A DNA stretch of 64,000 nt from an uncultured Clostridia bacterium (GTDB lineage: Bacteria; Bacillota; Clostridia; UBA1381; UBA9506): the NCBI GenBank assembly GCA_934438075.1, contig CAKSBF010000002.1, positions 1-64,000 of the forward strand, read 5' to 3'. Shown one piece after another: positions 25,924-35,267 of this stretch (the first letter of the stretch is position 1; every line of letters starts with the position of its first letter). A model generated the notes under the pieces. It saw only the letters and a list, made by a program, of their open reading frames with translations, did not search any database and was not told the origin of the DNA. A program made the position numbers and the translations under genes.

Positions 25924-27144
25924 GTGAAAAATAAATGGTATGTTCCCGTAATGATTTTTCTGCTTCTCGTTTTGGCATATTTTTTTCGCGGCATTTTTGG
26001 CGGCAGAGTGCAATATGAAGTGCTTCGTGAGGGCACAATGGAAGAAATGGTTTCAACAAAGGCGCTTGTGATTAAATATGAAACATTGTATGAAACGGGG
26101 TCGGGCGGAACTGTGGAAGCCAAAGTTGCCGGTGGCGCAAGGGTGTCAAAAGGTATGACGCTTGCCAATGTGTACAGTGGTACGGTAGATTCAGAAGTGA
26201 TGGCGAAGCTTGATCGTGTAAATAAAAAAATAGAGACAGTGAAAGCGAGCAGGGAAGAGGGACTCAGTTTTTCCGGTGATGTTTCTAAGCTGGACAGCGA
26301 GATATCTTCTAAGGTTAATGCCATTATAGAAAACGGACAAAAGAAACGCATGAGCAAGGTTTCAGAATTGAAAACATCCCTTTCCACTTTGGCAGAGCGA
26401 AGAGCTGCCGTCAGTGGCCAACAAAGTGCCGGTGCGAATACTTTGGAAGAATTGGAGCAAATGCGTCAGAGCCTTTTGGGGCAGATTGGTACTGTAGAAA
26501 AAAAAATAACGAGCAGCAGCGCAGGTATTTTTGTGCCTTATACTGATGGTCTGGAGGCTTTGATTACACCATATAATATGGATGCTCTCTCGCCGGAAAA
26601 GCTTAATGAGCTTTTAGATACGGAGCGAAAGATGAGTTCTACAAAAAGAGATAGTACGTCTGTTTTTGCTTGTAAAGTGGTAGATAATTTCCGCTATTTT
26701 GTAGCTCTAAATATTGCTACTTCTAAAGCAGCGGATTTGAAAAAGGGTGACAGTGTGTTGCTTCGCTTTAGTGAACTATCCGCAGATACCGTTAGTGCAG
26801 AAGTATATGCGGTCAGTGCCGAGGAAAACGGTCAGATAGCTGTTATCTGTGAATGTAACAGATTTTTGGATTCGCTTTTAGAAAAGAGAGCGGTCACAAT
26901 GGATTTTATTCGTCATCGTTATAAGGGTTACCGTGTCAGTGTTGAGGCACTTCGCACGCAAGACGGTGTTGTGGGGGTATTTGTGAAGCGGGATGGTGTA
27001 ATGCGCTTCCTGCCGGTGAATGTCTTGTACAATACTCAGGATATTGCTATTGTATCCTCAGCGGATGAAAAGAAACCTTTAAAATTGTATGATGAGGTAA
27101 TCGTTCAGGCAGAGCATTTTGAAGAAGGAGCTTTTGTGAATTGA
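25924..27144 (+). CDS. HlyD-like membrane-anchored protein of the sepF cluster
   Basis: A 406-residue protein with one N-terminal membrane helix (WYVPVMIFLLLVLAYFF), a lipoyl-like beta domain (about 45-80), a coiled-coil middle (about 95-185), and a second beta domain near the C-terminus (LRTQDGVVGVFVKRDGVMRF). This layout matches HlyD-family periplasmic adaptors. A protein of this type often precedes yggS-sepF in Clostridia; its role is not established, and no ABC transporter is beside it. I chose the GTG at 25924, after GGGAGATGG, over a TTG at 25903. It ends 11 bases before the yggS ATG. Confidence 0.82.
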   Translation: MKNKWYVPVMIFLLLVLAYFFRGIFGGRVQYEVLREGTMEEMVSTKALVIKYETLYETGSGGTVEAKVAGGARVSKGMTLANVYSGTVDSEVMAKLDRVNKKIETVKASREEGLSFSGDVSKLDSEISSKVNAIIENGQKKRMSKVSELKTSLSTLAERRAAVSGQQSAGANTLEELEQMRQSLLGQIGTVEKKITSSSAGIFVPYTDGLEALITPYNMDALSPEKLNELLDTERKMSSTKRDSTSVFACKVVDNFRYFVALNIATSKAADLKKGDSVLLRFSELSADTVSAEVYAVSAEENGQIAVICECNRFLDSLLEKRAVTMDFIRHRYKGYRVSVEALRTQDGVVGVFVKRDGVMRFLPVNVLYNTQDIAIVSSADEKKPLKLYDEVIVQAEHFEEGAFVN

Positions 27145-27155
27145 GAGGTGATACC

Positions 27156-27833
27156 ATGATAGAGGACAATGTGAGACGAATTTTGGCAGGTATTTCTGAC
27201 GCCGCCGTTCATGCAGGGCGAAAGCCGGAAGAGATAACGTTATGTGCTGTGACAAAAACAGTTGATGCGCAAAAGGCACAGGAGGTTTTAAACTGCGGCG
27301 TACATGTGCTTGGTGAAAATAGGGTGCAGTCCCTTACTGATAAATATAATGTGTTGGGTTCAGCAGCAGAATGGCATTTGATTGGACATTTGCAGACGAA
27401 TAAGGTAAAGTATGTTATGGATAAGGTTTCACTGATCCATTCTGTTGACAGTTTACATTTGGCAGAGGAAATACAGCGTCGCAGTGCAGCGTTGGGAAAA
27501 ATAACTAATATTTTGATTGAAGTAAACGTATCGGGAGAGGCAAGCAAATATGGTATTGCTCCTTCAGAGACCGAAGTGCTTTTGGAAAAGTTGGCGCCGT
27601 TTTCGGCTCTTTGTGTGCGAGGTCTCATGACAATTGCACCAATACCGGAAAAAGAGGGGGCCAACCGGCAATACTTTGCTCAGCTGAGAGAACTATTTGA
27701 ACGGGTTTCCACAAAAAAATATGACAACTGTAAGATGGATGTTTTATCTATGGGAATGAGCCGTGACTATCTTGATGCGGTAAAAGAAGGTGCTACAGTC
27801 GTAAGGGTTGGTACGGCGTTATTTGCGGAATAA
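27156..27833 (+). CDS. YggS family pyridoxal phosphate homeostasis protein
   Basis: A 225-residue single-domain alanine-racemase-like barrel (PLPBP, YlmE in Bacillus) that binds PLP and keeps vitamin B6 and amino-acid pools balanced, without a known enzymatic activity. The PLP lysine is in CAVTKTVDA, and GENRVQSL, WHLIGHLQTNKVK and the SMGMSRD phosphate site are all present. The ATG at 27156 follows GAGAGGTGA. It is the second gene of the cluster, 48 bases before sepF. Confidence 0.93.
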   Translation: MIEDNVRRILAGISDAAVHAGRKPEEITLCAVTKTVDAQKAQEVLNCGVHVLGENRVQSLTDKYNVLGSAAEWHLIGHLQTNKVKYVMDKVSLIHSVDSLHLAEEIQRRSAALGKITNILIEVNVSGEASKYGIAPSETEVLLEKLAPFSALCVRGLMTIAPIPEKEGANRQYFAQLRELFERVSTKKYDNCKMDVLSMGMSRDYLDAVKEGATVVRVGTALFAE

Positions 27834-27881
27834 TATAAATTTAAAATATATGCAATAAAGAGGATAAGAGGAGGAAATAAG

Positions 27882-28313
27882 ATGGGAGCTATGAACAAGA
27901 TGCTGAAATGGATTGGAATTTCTGAGGATGAGTATGATGATGAAAATGAATTTTTAACGGATACTTCCGCAGAGCCGGAAGAGCCGATTATCCCGGCAGG
28001 AAAAAGAGGCAAGGTCGTTAACATTCATGCAACTACACAAATGAAGGTTGTGGTGATTCAGCTTCAAAGCTTTGAAGATGCAAAAGATATTGCAGACCAC
28101 TTAAAGAGTAAAAAGCCGGTTGTGATTAATCTGGAAAAATTGGAAAGGGATGTTTCACGTCGCGTAGTTGACTTCTTGTCAGGTGCTGTTTACGGCGTTG
28201 ATGGAAACATTCAAAAAGTTGCAAACGGTATCTTTTTAATTGCACCGTATAACGTTGGGATTATGGGCGATTTTCAGGATGAACTGAAAAAGGGTTTTCC
28301 ATGGTCCTATTAA
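27882..28313 (+). CDS. sepF: Cell division protein SepF
   Basis: A 143-residue FtsZ-bundling and membrane-tethering division protein. An N-terminal amphipathic stretch, MNKMLKWIGI, would bind membrane. An acidic linker follows, then the SepF core with VVVIQLQSFEDAKDIADHL, KKPVVINLE and RRVVDFLSGAVYGVDG. GAGGAAATAAG precedes the ATG. The gene order yggS-sepF-ylmH-divIVA is the standard Gram-positive one, except that ylmG (YggT) is missing: only ten bases separate sepF from ylmH. Confidence 0.95.
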   Translation: MGAMNKMLKWIGISEDEYDDENEFLTDTSAEPEEPIIPAGKRGKVVNIHATTQMKVVVIQLQSFEDAKDIADHLKSKKPVVINLEKLERDVSRRVVDFLSGAVYGVDGNIQKVANGIFLIAPYNVGIMGDFQDELKKGFPWSY

Positions 28314-28323
28314 AAGGTAAAAT

Positions 28324-29085
28324 ATGAAATTACAGAATTTATCTGGAGATGATCGCCTGTTTTTGCGGCGGATTGAAGACTGCGCTAAGGCAACAGAAAA
28401 ATATAAAACAGCACAGTTTACGAAGTTTGTCAGTCCTCATGAATGTGCGGTTTTTCGACAATTTGCTGATATTTCGCCGTTCGTTTTGCCCTTGGTTTGG
28501 GGCGGTTGGGAGCAGGCGGAGCGCTGTATCATCGGTTTTTTTCCTGATTTTGCAGACCCGGCAGAAGAACATTTTCCTATATGTGCATTGCGTATAACAG
28601 CAATGCAGGAAATAGGTCATCGTGAGATTTTAGGCTCAGTTTTGGGCTTGGGAATTGAACGTTTTTTGATAGGGGATATATTGCCGCAGGAGAAGGAAGC
28701 GGTGTTGCTTTGTTTGGATTCGATTGCCGATTTTATCCAAATGAATCTGACGCATGTCGGCAGGCAAAAGGTATCTGTTCAGACGATAAATTTGTCAGAA
28801 ATAACTCTTGCTCCAAAGCAAATGAAAGAAATCAGCGGAACGGTTGCCTCGCTTCGGCTTGACAGTGTACTCGGACTTGCCATGGGAAAATCGAGAACGA
28901 AGGCACACGATTTTATTGCGGCGGGTCTGGTGCAAAAAAACTGGTTGACGGAGGAAAATCCGTCTTGCATGGTTGCGGAAGGAGACATCCTTTCTGTGCG
29001 GGGCATGGGACGAATGAAGTTGTCTGAAGTGCAGGGAATCAGTAAAAAAGGGAGAATATGGGTAGTGATTGAGCAATATATTTGA
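28324..29085 (+). CDS. YlmH-like S4-domain RNA-binding protein
   Basis: A 253-residue protein with an N-terminal YlmH domain (for example LPLVWGGWEQAERCIIGFFP) and a C-terminal S4 RNA-binding domain (LRLDSVLGLAMGKSRTKAHDFIAAG). YlmH homologues bind 50S subunits and have been linked to ribosome rescue, though the gene travels with division genes. The start ATG follows AAAAGG. Its stop lies 14 bases before the divIVA ATG. Confidence 0.92.
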   Translation: MKLQNLSGDDRLFLRRIEDCAKATEKYKTAQFTKFVSPHECAVFRQFADISPFVLPLVWGGWEQAERCIIGFFPDFADPAEEHFPICALRITAMQEIGHREILGSVLGLGIERFLIGDILPQEKEAVLLCLDSIADFIQMNLTHVGRQKVSVQTINLSEITLAPKQMKEISGTVASLRLDSVLGLAMGKSRTKAHDFIAAGLVQKNWLTEENPSCMVAEGDILSVRGMGRMKLSEVQGISKKGRIWVVIEQYI

Positions 29086-29099
29086 AAGGGGGACCGGCA

Positions 29100-30083
29100 A
29101 TGCTGACACCGGTAGATATTGAAAATAAAGAATTTAATAAATCGTTTCGCGGATATGATATTGATGAAGTAGAAGAATTTTTGCAGACTTTGGTTACGGA
29201 TTATGAAAAGTTGTATCGTGAAAATGCTTCTTTAAAAGAAAAAAATGCCATGTTGCAGGAAACCATAGGAAATTACCGCGGCATGGAGGAAACAATGCAA
29301 AATGCAATTATCGCTGCACAGAGAACGGCAGAGGATATTAAGCGAAATGCATATCACCGAGCAGAAAATATTACACGGGAAGCGCAGACACGTGCAAACG
29401 AATCTATTGCGAGTGCGGATAAAACGATACAAGAGTTGGAAAATTCTTATCTTGCACTTCAAGGAGAAGTGGATGCATACCGTGCGCGGATGCGTTCGTT
29501 GTTAGAAACAAATTTGAAACTATTGGATGACATGCCGCGGGTGGAGATCAAAACGATAGAAAGAGTAAAATTAGATCCGGTGACAATTGAGTCGGTTGAG
29601 CACACTGCGCCGGTGCCGAGTGTAGAAAAACAAGAGAATGCAGCGGAAATTATGTCGGATACTGCGACTTTTGATTTTGGCTCTGCGGTTCAGATGCCGG
29701 AAGCGGGTAGTGTTTCCATGTCTAAAAACGAGACTGCTTCGCCTATTAACAAACAAAGGGTTCCACTGTCGGAAAAGATACCGGTCGCCCAGGGAACGCG
29801 GGGAACACATATCAATCCTTTGGTAGATCAGCTGATGAAGGAGAATAAGACGCTTCAATCAGAAAAGAGTTTAGAGGAACTGGGAAAAGAAGAGTCGGCT
29901 GCCGAATTTGAAACACAGAAAGAGTTTGACGTAAAAAAAGAAACGGTCACATCGGATGAATTTTCAGGCGCCGAACAGGAATTTTACATTAATGTTGATA
30001 AGAAAAAAAAGCATGGCAAACATGACAAATCGGGCGGAGCGGATGGAACATATTACGATGTTTTTTCGGACGATACGCTTTAA
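29100..30083 (+). CDS. divIVA: DivIVA-domain protein
   Basis: A 327-residue polar and septal scaffold protein. The N-terminus MLTPVDIENKEFNKSFRGYDIDEVEEFL is the DivIVA membrane-binding and coiled-coil start, split here by the conserved FRGYD turn. A coiled coil runs to about residue 135 (EELxxxNxxLK pattern). A long, low-complexity, charged tail of about 190 residues ends in KKKKHGKHDKSGG. The tail is longer than in B. subtilis DivIVA. AAAGGGGG precedes the ATG at 29100. It may link division with placement of other polar proteins. Confidence 0.92.
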   Translation: MLTPVDIENKEFNKSFRGYDIDEVEEFLQTLVTDYEKLYRENASLKEKNAMLQETIGNYRGMEETMQNAIIAAQRTAEDIKRNAYHRAENITREAQTRANESIASADKTIQELENSYLALQGEVDAYRARMRSLLETNLKLLDDMPRVEIKTIERVKLDPVTIESVEHTAPVPSVEKQENAAEIMSDTATFDFGSAVQMPEAGSVSMSKNETASPINKQRVPLSEKIPVAQGTRGTHINPLVDQLMKENKTLQSEKSLEELGKEESAAEFETQKEFDVKKETVTSDEFSGAEQEFYINVDKKKKHGKHDKSGGADGTYYDVFSDDTL

Positions 30084-30112
30084 TTTGTATGCAGTCAATA
30101 AAAAAGGAAACA

Positions 30113-30137
30113 AATGTCAGGACATATATCTGACATT
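30113..30137 (+). other. Hairpin upstream of ileS
   Basis: AATGTCAG (30113-30120) and CTGACATT (30130-30137) pair exactly around GACATATAT. No T-run follows and no T-box elements are seen, so it is probably an mRNA processing or stabilising hairpin. Confidence 0.5.
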
Positions 30138-30158
30138 GAAAAAAGGAGAGAACAATAG

Positions 30159-32936
30159 ATGTCAGTAGATTACTCAAGCACGTTGAATTTGCCGAAAACA
30201 GATTTTCCCATGCGTGCCAACCTTCCGGCGCGTGAACCGGAGCTTTTGAAAAAATGGCAGGAGGAAGATCTGTACGGAAAGTTGATGGAAAAAAATGCAG
30301 ATAAACCATCTTTTATTTTGCATGATGGTCCTCCGTATGCGAATGGAGATATCCATGCAGGACATATGCTGGATAAAATTTTAAAGGATATTGTAATCCG
30401 TTTTAAAAATATGGATGGTTACCGCGCACCATATGTACCGGGTTGGGATACACATGGTTTGCCGATTGAACAGCAGGCAATCAAAAAACTCGGCATTAAC
30501 CGTCATGAGGCGGGTCCGATTAAATTTCGTGAGGCATGCCGTGATTTTGCCTTGAAATATGTGGCAAATCAGAAAGAACAATTTAAACGGCTGGGCGGCA
30601 TTGCTAATTGGGATCATCCTTATATGACCATGCTTCCGGAATTTGAAGCAGCGCAGATTAAAATTTTTGGTGAAATGGCAAAAAAAGGATATATTTACAA
30701 AGGTTTAAAGCCGGTTTATTGGTGCCCAAAATGTGAAACGGCATTGGCGGAGGCAGAAATTGAATATGCTGAAGATAAAACCAATTCTATTTTTGTAAAG
30801 TTCCTGACAACTGAAGATTTTGGAAAATTTGATGGCTTGGGTAAGGTTTATTTTGTCATTTGGACAACGACTACATGGACGCTGCCCGGCAATGTGGCTA
30901 TTTGCTTGAATCCTGATTTTGAGTATAGTTTGGTAAGGGTTGCTGAAGATGAAACTTATGTTTTGGCCACTGAGCTGGTTGACAGTGTATGCCAGTCGGC
31001 AGGAATTGAAAATTATGAAATTGTTAGAAGTTTTAAGGGACGCGATTTGGAAATGATGCGTGCTCGCCATCCGTTTATTGAGAGAGATTCTTTGGTTATT
31101 TTAGGCGACCATGTAACATTGGAAGCTGGTACCGGCTGCGTACACACCGCTCCGGGACATGGTATGGAGGACTTTGTTGCTTGTCAAAATTACGACGTTC
31201 CGACTATTGTACCGGTAGATGCGAGGGGATATTTAAATGAGGAAGCCGGAGAGTTTGCGGGGCTGTATTATGAAGAATCCAATGCAAAAATTATTGAAAA
31301 GCTGAAAGAAGTGAATGCACTTCTGGCGATTAAGGAAATTATCCATCAATATCCGCATTGCTGGCGGTGCAACGATCCGATTGTATACCGTGCCACGGAA
31401 CAATGGTTTGCCTCTATTGAGGGATTTCGTGATGAAGCGTTAGAGCAGATTAAGACTGTTAATTGGATACCGAAGTGGGGCGAAGAAAAGATTACCAACA
31501 TGGTAAAAGACCGTAACGACTGGTGCATTTCGCGTCAGAGAATATGGGGAGTGCCGATTCCGATTTTCTATTGTAAAGAATGCGGCAAGGAGCTAATTAA
31601 TGATGCGACCATTCATGCCGTGTCTGATTTATTTGCAAAAGAAGGTTCGGATGCATGGTGGAAATACGATGCAAATGAAATTCTTCCTGAGGGAACAAAA
31701 TGTTCTTGCGGCTGTTCTGAGTTTACTAAGGAAAAAGATATCATGGATGTATGGTTTGATTCCGGTTCATCTCATGCAGCTGTTTTGGAAAACTGGGATG
31801 AATTAAGCTGGCCTGCGGATTTGTATTCGGAGGGAAGTGACCAGTACAGAGGATGGTTCCAGTCATCGCTGCTGACATCGGTAGCTGCACGCGGAGTTGC
31901 TCCTTATAAGGCGGTGGTAACTCACGGCTTTGTTGTAGATGCAGAAGGCAGAAAAATGAGTAAATCCAAGGGCAACGGCGTTGACCCGATGAAACTGGTA
32001 CAGGAATATGGTGCAGATGTTTTGCGTTTGTGGGTTGTCTCGGCAGATTATAAAAGTGATATCAGAATTTCCAAGGAAATTTTAAAACAGATGTCGGAAT
32101 CGTACCGTAAAATCCGTAATACTGCACGCTTTATTTTAGGTAATATTCATGATTTTGACCCTGAAAAGGATAAAGTTGCTTACGCGGAGCTGCAGGAGAT
32201 TGACAAATATATTTTAATGCGCTTAAATGATGTGATAGAAAAGTGTATTGCAGCATATAGAAGCTATGATTACCATATCATTTACCATACATTGCATAAT
32301 TTCTGCGTTGTTGATTTGTCTAACCTATATCTTGATATTATTAAGGATAGACTGTATACTCAGAAGGCAAACAGTGTTGCACGGCGTGCGGCGCAGACGG
32401 CTATGTTTGAAATTTTGGACGCATTGGTGCGGTTGCTTGCGCCTACTTTGGCGTTTACAGCAGAGGAAATCTGGCAATTTATGCCGCACGATTCGGCGTG
32501 TGATAAAGAAAGCGTGATGTTTAACCCAATGCCGACAGTGAAAGCAGAATATAATGACGACGCTCTGGCAGCAAAATGGGAACAGCTCATTGCTGTTAAG
32601 GCAGATGTTTCCAAGGCGTTGGAACTTGCACGTACAGAAAAGATAATAGGCCATTCCTTGGGCGCTAAGGTAACGGTTTTTGCAGATGGTAAAAATCTGG
32701 AGTTGCTTAAAGATCTGGAAGAGGATTTGGTTACTTATTTCATTGTATCAGCTGTAGAGGTGAAGGAAAAATCCGAAGCGGATTCTGCGGCATTAGACGG
32801 AGATTCCGGTGTAAAGGTGTCAGTAGTGGCTGCGCCGGGTGAAAAATGTGACCGTTGCTGGATGGTCAGTGAGTCGGTTGGAACTGTAGAGGGACATGAA
32901 ACGCTTTGTAAGCGTTGCGCATCCCAGATTCAATAA
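30159..32936 (+). CDS. ileS: Isoleucyl-tRNA synthetase
   Basis: A 925-residue class I synthetase that charges tRNA-Ile and edits valine. The HIGH signature appears as PPYANGDIHAGH (residues 53-64) and KMSKS as GRKMSKSKGNG near residue 598. The editing domain lies between about 190 and 390, including WTTTTWTLPGN. The C-terminal zinc finger is CDRCW and CKRC. It has the bacterial (IleS1) layout. AAAGGAG precedes the ATG. Its place between divIVA and lspA is usual for Firmicutes. Confidence 0.96.
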   Translation: MSVDYSSTLNLPKTDFPMRANLPAREPELLKKWQEEDLYGKLMEKNADKPSFILHDGPPYANGDIHAGHMLDKILKDIVIRFKNMDGYRAPYVPGWDTHGLPIEQQAIKKLGINRHEAGPIKFREACRDFALKYVANQKEQFKRLGGIANWDHPYMTMLPEFEAAQIKIFGEMAKKGYIYKGLKPVYWCPKCETALAEAEIEYAEDKTNSIFVKFLTTEDFGKFDGLGKVYFVIWTTTTWTLPGNVAICLNPDFEYSLVRVAEDETYVLATELVDSVCQSAGIENYEIVRSFKGRDLEMMRARHPFIERDSLVILGDHVTLEAGTGCVHTAPGHGMEDFVACQNYDVPTIVPVDARGYLNEEAGEFAGLYYEESNAKIIEKLKEVNALLAIKEIIHQYPHCWRCNDPIVYRATEQWFASIEGFRDEALEQIKTVNWIPKWGEEKITNMVKDRNDWCISRQRIWGVPIPIFYCKECGKELINDATIHAVSDLFAKEGSDAWWKYDANEILPEGTKCSCGCSEFTKEKDIMDVWFDSGSSHAAVLENWDELSWPADLYSEGSDQYRGWFQSSLLTSVAARGVAPYKAVVTHGFVVDAEGRKMSKSKGNGVDPMKLVQEYGADVLRLWVVSADYKSDIRISKEILKQMSESYRKIRNTARFILGNIHDFDPEKDKVAYAELQEIDKYILMRLNDVIEKCIAAYRSYDYHIIYHTLHNFCVVDLSNLYLDIIKDRLYTQKANSVARRAAQTAMFEILDALVRLLAPTLAFTAEEIWQFMPHDSACDKESVMFNPMPTVKAEYNDDALAAKWEQLIAVKADVSKALELARTEKIIGHSLGAKVTVFADGKNLELLKDLEEDLVTYFIVSAVEVKEKSEADSAALDGDSGVKVSVVAAPGEKCDRCWMVSESVGTVEGHETLCKRCASQIQ

Positions 32937-32947
32937 AAGAATTTTTG

Positions 32948-32973
32948 GGCAGCCGCAAAAATTTGCGGCTGCC
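32948..32973 (+). other. Strong hairpin between ileS and lspA
   Basis: GGCAGCCGCAAA (32948-32959) and TTTGCGGCTGCC (32962-32973) are exact complements. No T-run follows, so it is more likely an mRNA 3'-end stabiliser or processing site than a full terminator. Confidence 0.55.
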
Positions 32974-33030
32974 GCATAGTGTTTACTGGTAAAAATGATG
33001 ATCTAGGTTGTGGTTTGAGGAGGAGCTTGT

Positions 33031-33495
33031 TTGTTAGTAGTATTTTTTGTTGGAGTGATTCTGTTATTGGCAGTGGATCAGCTCAGTAAGTGGGTGGTGC
33101 TGCATACATTGACGGGGGTTGAATCGTTTCCTTTGATTAATGGAGTGTTTCACTTAACGTATTGTGAAAACCGAGGCGCAGCTTTTGGCATTTTGCAAAA
33201 TCAGGTGTGGGTGTTTGTCGCCATTACAATCGCAGTACTTACAGCTGTGATTTATTATATGCTTCGCGTGCGGCCGAAAAATAAGTGGCTGAATATCTCT
33301 TTAATGTTGCTCGTAGGCGGTGCGCTGGGAAATTTTATTGACCGTATATACCGCGGCTATGTGGTAGATTTTTTTGATTTCTGCTTAATTAATTTTCCTA
33401 TTTTTAATGTTGCGGATTGCTTTGTGGTTGTTGGTGCAGTTACGCTTGCTGTTTACTTGATCTTTTCAGAATATCAGAAGGAGAATAGAAAATGA
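33031..33495 (+). CDS. lspA: Lipoprotein signal peptidase (SPase II)
   Basis: A 154-residue, four-helix membrane aspartyl protease that cleaves the signal peptide of prolipoproteins after lipid attachment. The two catalytic aspartates are expected in GNFIDRIYRGYVVDF and FNVADCFVV. CENRGAAFGIL is the other conserved motif. The start is TTG at 33031 with GAGGAGG upstream. Its stop overlaps the rluD start by four bases. Confidence 0.95.
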   Translation: MLVVFFVGVILLLAVDQLSKWVVLHTLTGVESFPLINGVFHLTYCENRGAAFGILQNQVWVFVAITIAVLTAVIYYMLRVRPKNKWLNISLMLLVGGALGNFIDRIYRGYVVDFFDFCLINFPIFNVADCFVVVGAVTLAVYLIFSEYQKENRK

Positions 33496-34415
33496 ATTTT
33501 GTTGCGGAGACGGGCGGTGAAAGGTTAGATAGTTTTATATCAGCCAGGGCCGATATTACTCGCAGTGCAGCGCAGAAACTGATTGAAAGCGGCAATGTTT
33601 CGGTAAACAATGCGGCGGCTCCTAAAAATTATAGGCTGCGCATAGGAGATGTTATTCACTTGCAGCTTCCGGAACCGCAGTTGTTAGAGGTAGCGGCGGA
33701 AAAGATTCCCCTTGATATATTATATGAGGATTCTGATGTTTTGGTGGTAAACAAGCCTCAGGGGATGGTTGTACACCCGGCGGTCGGAAATTACAGCGGT
33801 ACGTTAGTGAATGCGCTGATGTATCATGCCGGTGACAGTTTGTCGGCGATTAACGGTGTTATCCGCCCCGGAATTGTGCATCGAATTGATAAGGATACCA
33901 GCGGTATTTTGGTGGTTGCGAAAAATAATGAGGCACATCTTTCGCTTGCAGAACAGATTAAAGAGCATACGGTTTGCAGAGAATATGTGTGTTTAATTCA
34001 CGAGGGGATTCATGAAGATTCTTTTACGGTAAATCAACCGATTGGGCGCAGTAAAAAGGACAGAAAAAAAATGTCTGTAGTGCCTGACGGCAGAAATGCA
34101 GTGACACATTTTCGTGTGTTAGAGCGTTTTTCGGGAGCAACCTATCTTGCCTGCCGCCTGGAAACCGGAAGAACGCATCAGATAAGGGTGCATTTGGCAC
34201 ATCGTGGTTGTCATATCATTGGGGATCCGGTGTATGGATTGCAAAAAGATAAAATTGCTGAAAAATATGGTGTGAAAGGCCAGTTGCTTCATGCACGTCT
34301 TTTAGGATTTGTACATCCGCGTACGGGAGAATATATGGAATTTTGTGCGCCGCTCCCGGATATTTTCCAAAAAGTATTGGAAGATTTTCATATAAAAAGC
34401 GGGTTTCATCCATAA
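33492..34415 (+). CDS. RluD-family 23S rRNA pseudouridine synthase
   Basis: A 307-residue RluA/RluD-family enzyme. An N-terminal S4 domain (ERLDSFISARADITRSAAQK) is followed by the catalytic core with VNKPQGMVVHP and the catalytic aspartate in HRIDKDTSGILV (near residue 133), then GRTHQIRVHLA. It should convert uridines in large-subunit rRNA to pseudouridine; exact sites are not readable from sequence. It corresponds in position to B. subtilis ylyB next to lspA, translationally coupled by the ATGA overlap. Confidence 0.93.
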   Translation: MNFVAETGGERLDSFISARADITRSAAQKLIESGNVSVNNAAAPKNYRLRIGDVIHLQLPEPQLLEVAAEKIPLDILYEDSDVLVVNKPQGMVVHPAVGNYSGTLVNALMYHAGDSLSAINGVIRPGIVHRIDKDTSGILVVAKNNEAHLSLAEQIKEHTVCREYVCLIHEGIHEDSFTVNQPIGRSKKDRKKMSVVPDGRNAVTHFRVLERFSGATYLACRLETGRTHQIRVHLAHRGCHIIGDPVYGLQKDKIAEKYGVKGQLLHARLLGFVHPRTGEYMEFCAPLPDIFQKVLEDFHIKSGFHP

Positions 34416-34462
34416 AAATTTCACAAAGAAGCAAAAAAATATGAAAAAAATGTAGATTTTGC

Positions 34463-34491
34463 TTGACATTGCGGCGCAGTTGACATATAAT
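34463..34491 (+). promoter_or_regulatory. Promoter of the sigH-like gene
   Basis: Full consensus: TTGACA (34463-34468), a 17-base spacer and TATAAT (34486-34491). Confidence 0.88.
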
Positions 34492-34535
34492 GAAGTCAAA
34501 CAGACTGGAGCAGTCTAATGGGAGGAATTATGGTG

Positions 34536-35171
34536 ATGCTTGATTCGACTGTAAAGATGCAGGCATCCATATATTCCGAACAATCGGATGAAGAGCTTGT
34601 AATGCAGGCAAAAGGCGGCGATTCATTTGCGTGTGATTATATCGTTCGCAAATATAAGAATTTTGTTCGAACCCGTTCAAAATCATTTTACCTGATTGGC
34701 GCGGAAAGGGAAGACGTTGTCCAAGAAGGTATGATTGGTCTGTATAAAGCAATTCAGGGTTTTGATCCCGAAAAGAAAGTTACATTTAAGACTTTTGCTG
34801 AATTATGCATCACGCGGCATATTATTACTGCTGTGAAAGCATCTATGCGACAAAAGCATTTACCGCTTAACAATTATATATCGCTGAATAAGCCGATTGG
34901 TGACGTTGGTGATTCGAAAAATTACGATTTTACTATTGGAAAAGAGCGTAATCCGGAGGATCTTGTCATTGATGAGGAAAATAAGCGAAATGTTGAAAAT
35001 TGTGTGGGTGCAGTGCTTAGTAAATTTGAAGCAAAGGTTTTAGCATATCACTTAAACGGGATCAGTTACAGCCGTATTGCGGAAGTTATCGGTAGAGATG
35101 CGAAATCAGTGGATAATGCGCTCCAGCGGATTAAACGCAAGGTGGAAAGATTCTTGCGGGAACGGAAGTAA
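34536..35171 (+). CDS. sigH: RNA polymerase sigma factor SigH
   Basis: A 211-residue sigma-70-family factor of the SigH type, which starts sporulation and transition-state transcription. Region 2 contains YKNFVRTRSKSFYLIGAERED, split here by the core contact VVQEGMIGLYKAI and the -10-binding segment FKTFAELCITRHI. Region 4 is LSKFEAKVLAYHLNGISY and IAEVIGRDAKSVDNALQRIK. Several ATGs are possible. I chose 34536 because GGGAGGA is eight to nine bases upstream; the ATG at 34530 is too close. It is a monocistronic unit with a strong vegetative promoter. Confidence 0.93.
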   Translation: MLDSTVKMQASIYSEQSDEELVMQAKGGDSFACDYIVRKYKNFVRTRSKSFYLIGAEREDVVQEGMIGLYKAIQGFDPEKKVTFKTFAELCITRHIITAVKASMRQKHLPLNNYISLNKPIGDVGDSKNYDFTIGKERNPEDLVIDEENKRNVENCVGAVLSKFEAKVLAYHLNGISYSRIAEVIGRDAKSVDNALQRIKRKVERFLRERK

Positions 35172-35204
35172 TAGCAGTTTGTTTGTTGTTTGTGGTGTAG
35201 CGAT

Positions 35205-35234
35205 TTGAAAGCTTGCTTTCATTATCACTATAAA
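35205..35234 (+). promoter_or_regulatory. Possible promoter of the zinc-ribbon gene
   Basis: TTGAAA (35205-35210), an 18-base spacer and TATAAA (35229-35234). GAAAGC-TT-GCTTTC is a short inverted repeat that overlaps the -35. Confidence 0.6.
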
Positions 35235-35267
35235 TAATTTTTTTAATGTCAAAGTGAGGGGAAAAAG

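Noticed and set aside
30084..30158. Isoleucine T-box before ileS.
   Set aside because: The spacer is only about 75 bases and has one simple hairpin, with no T-box sequence or specifier loop.
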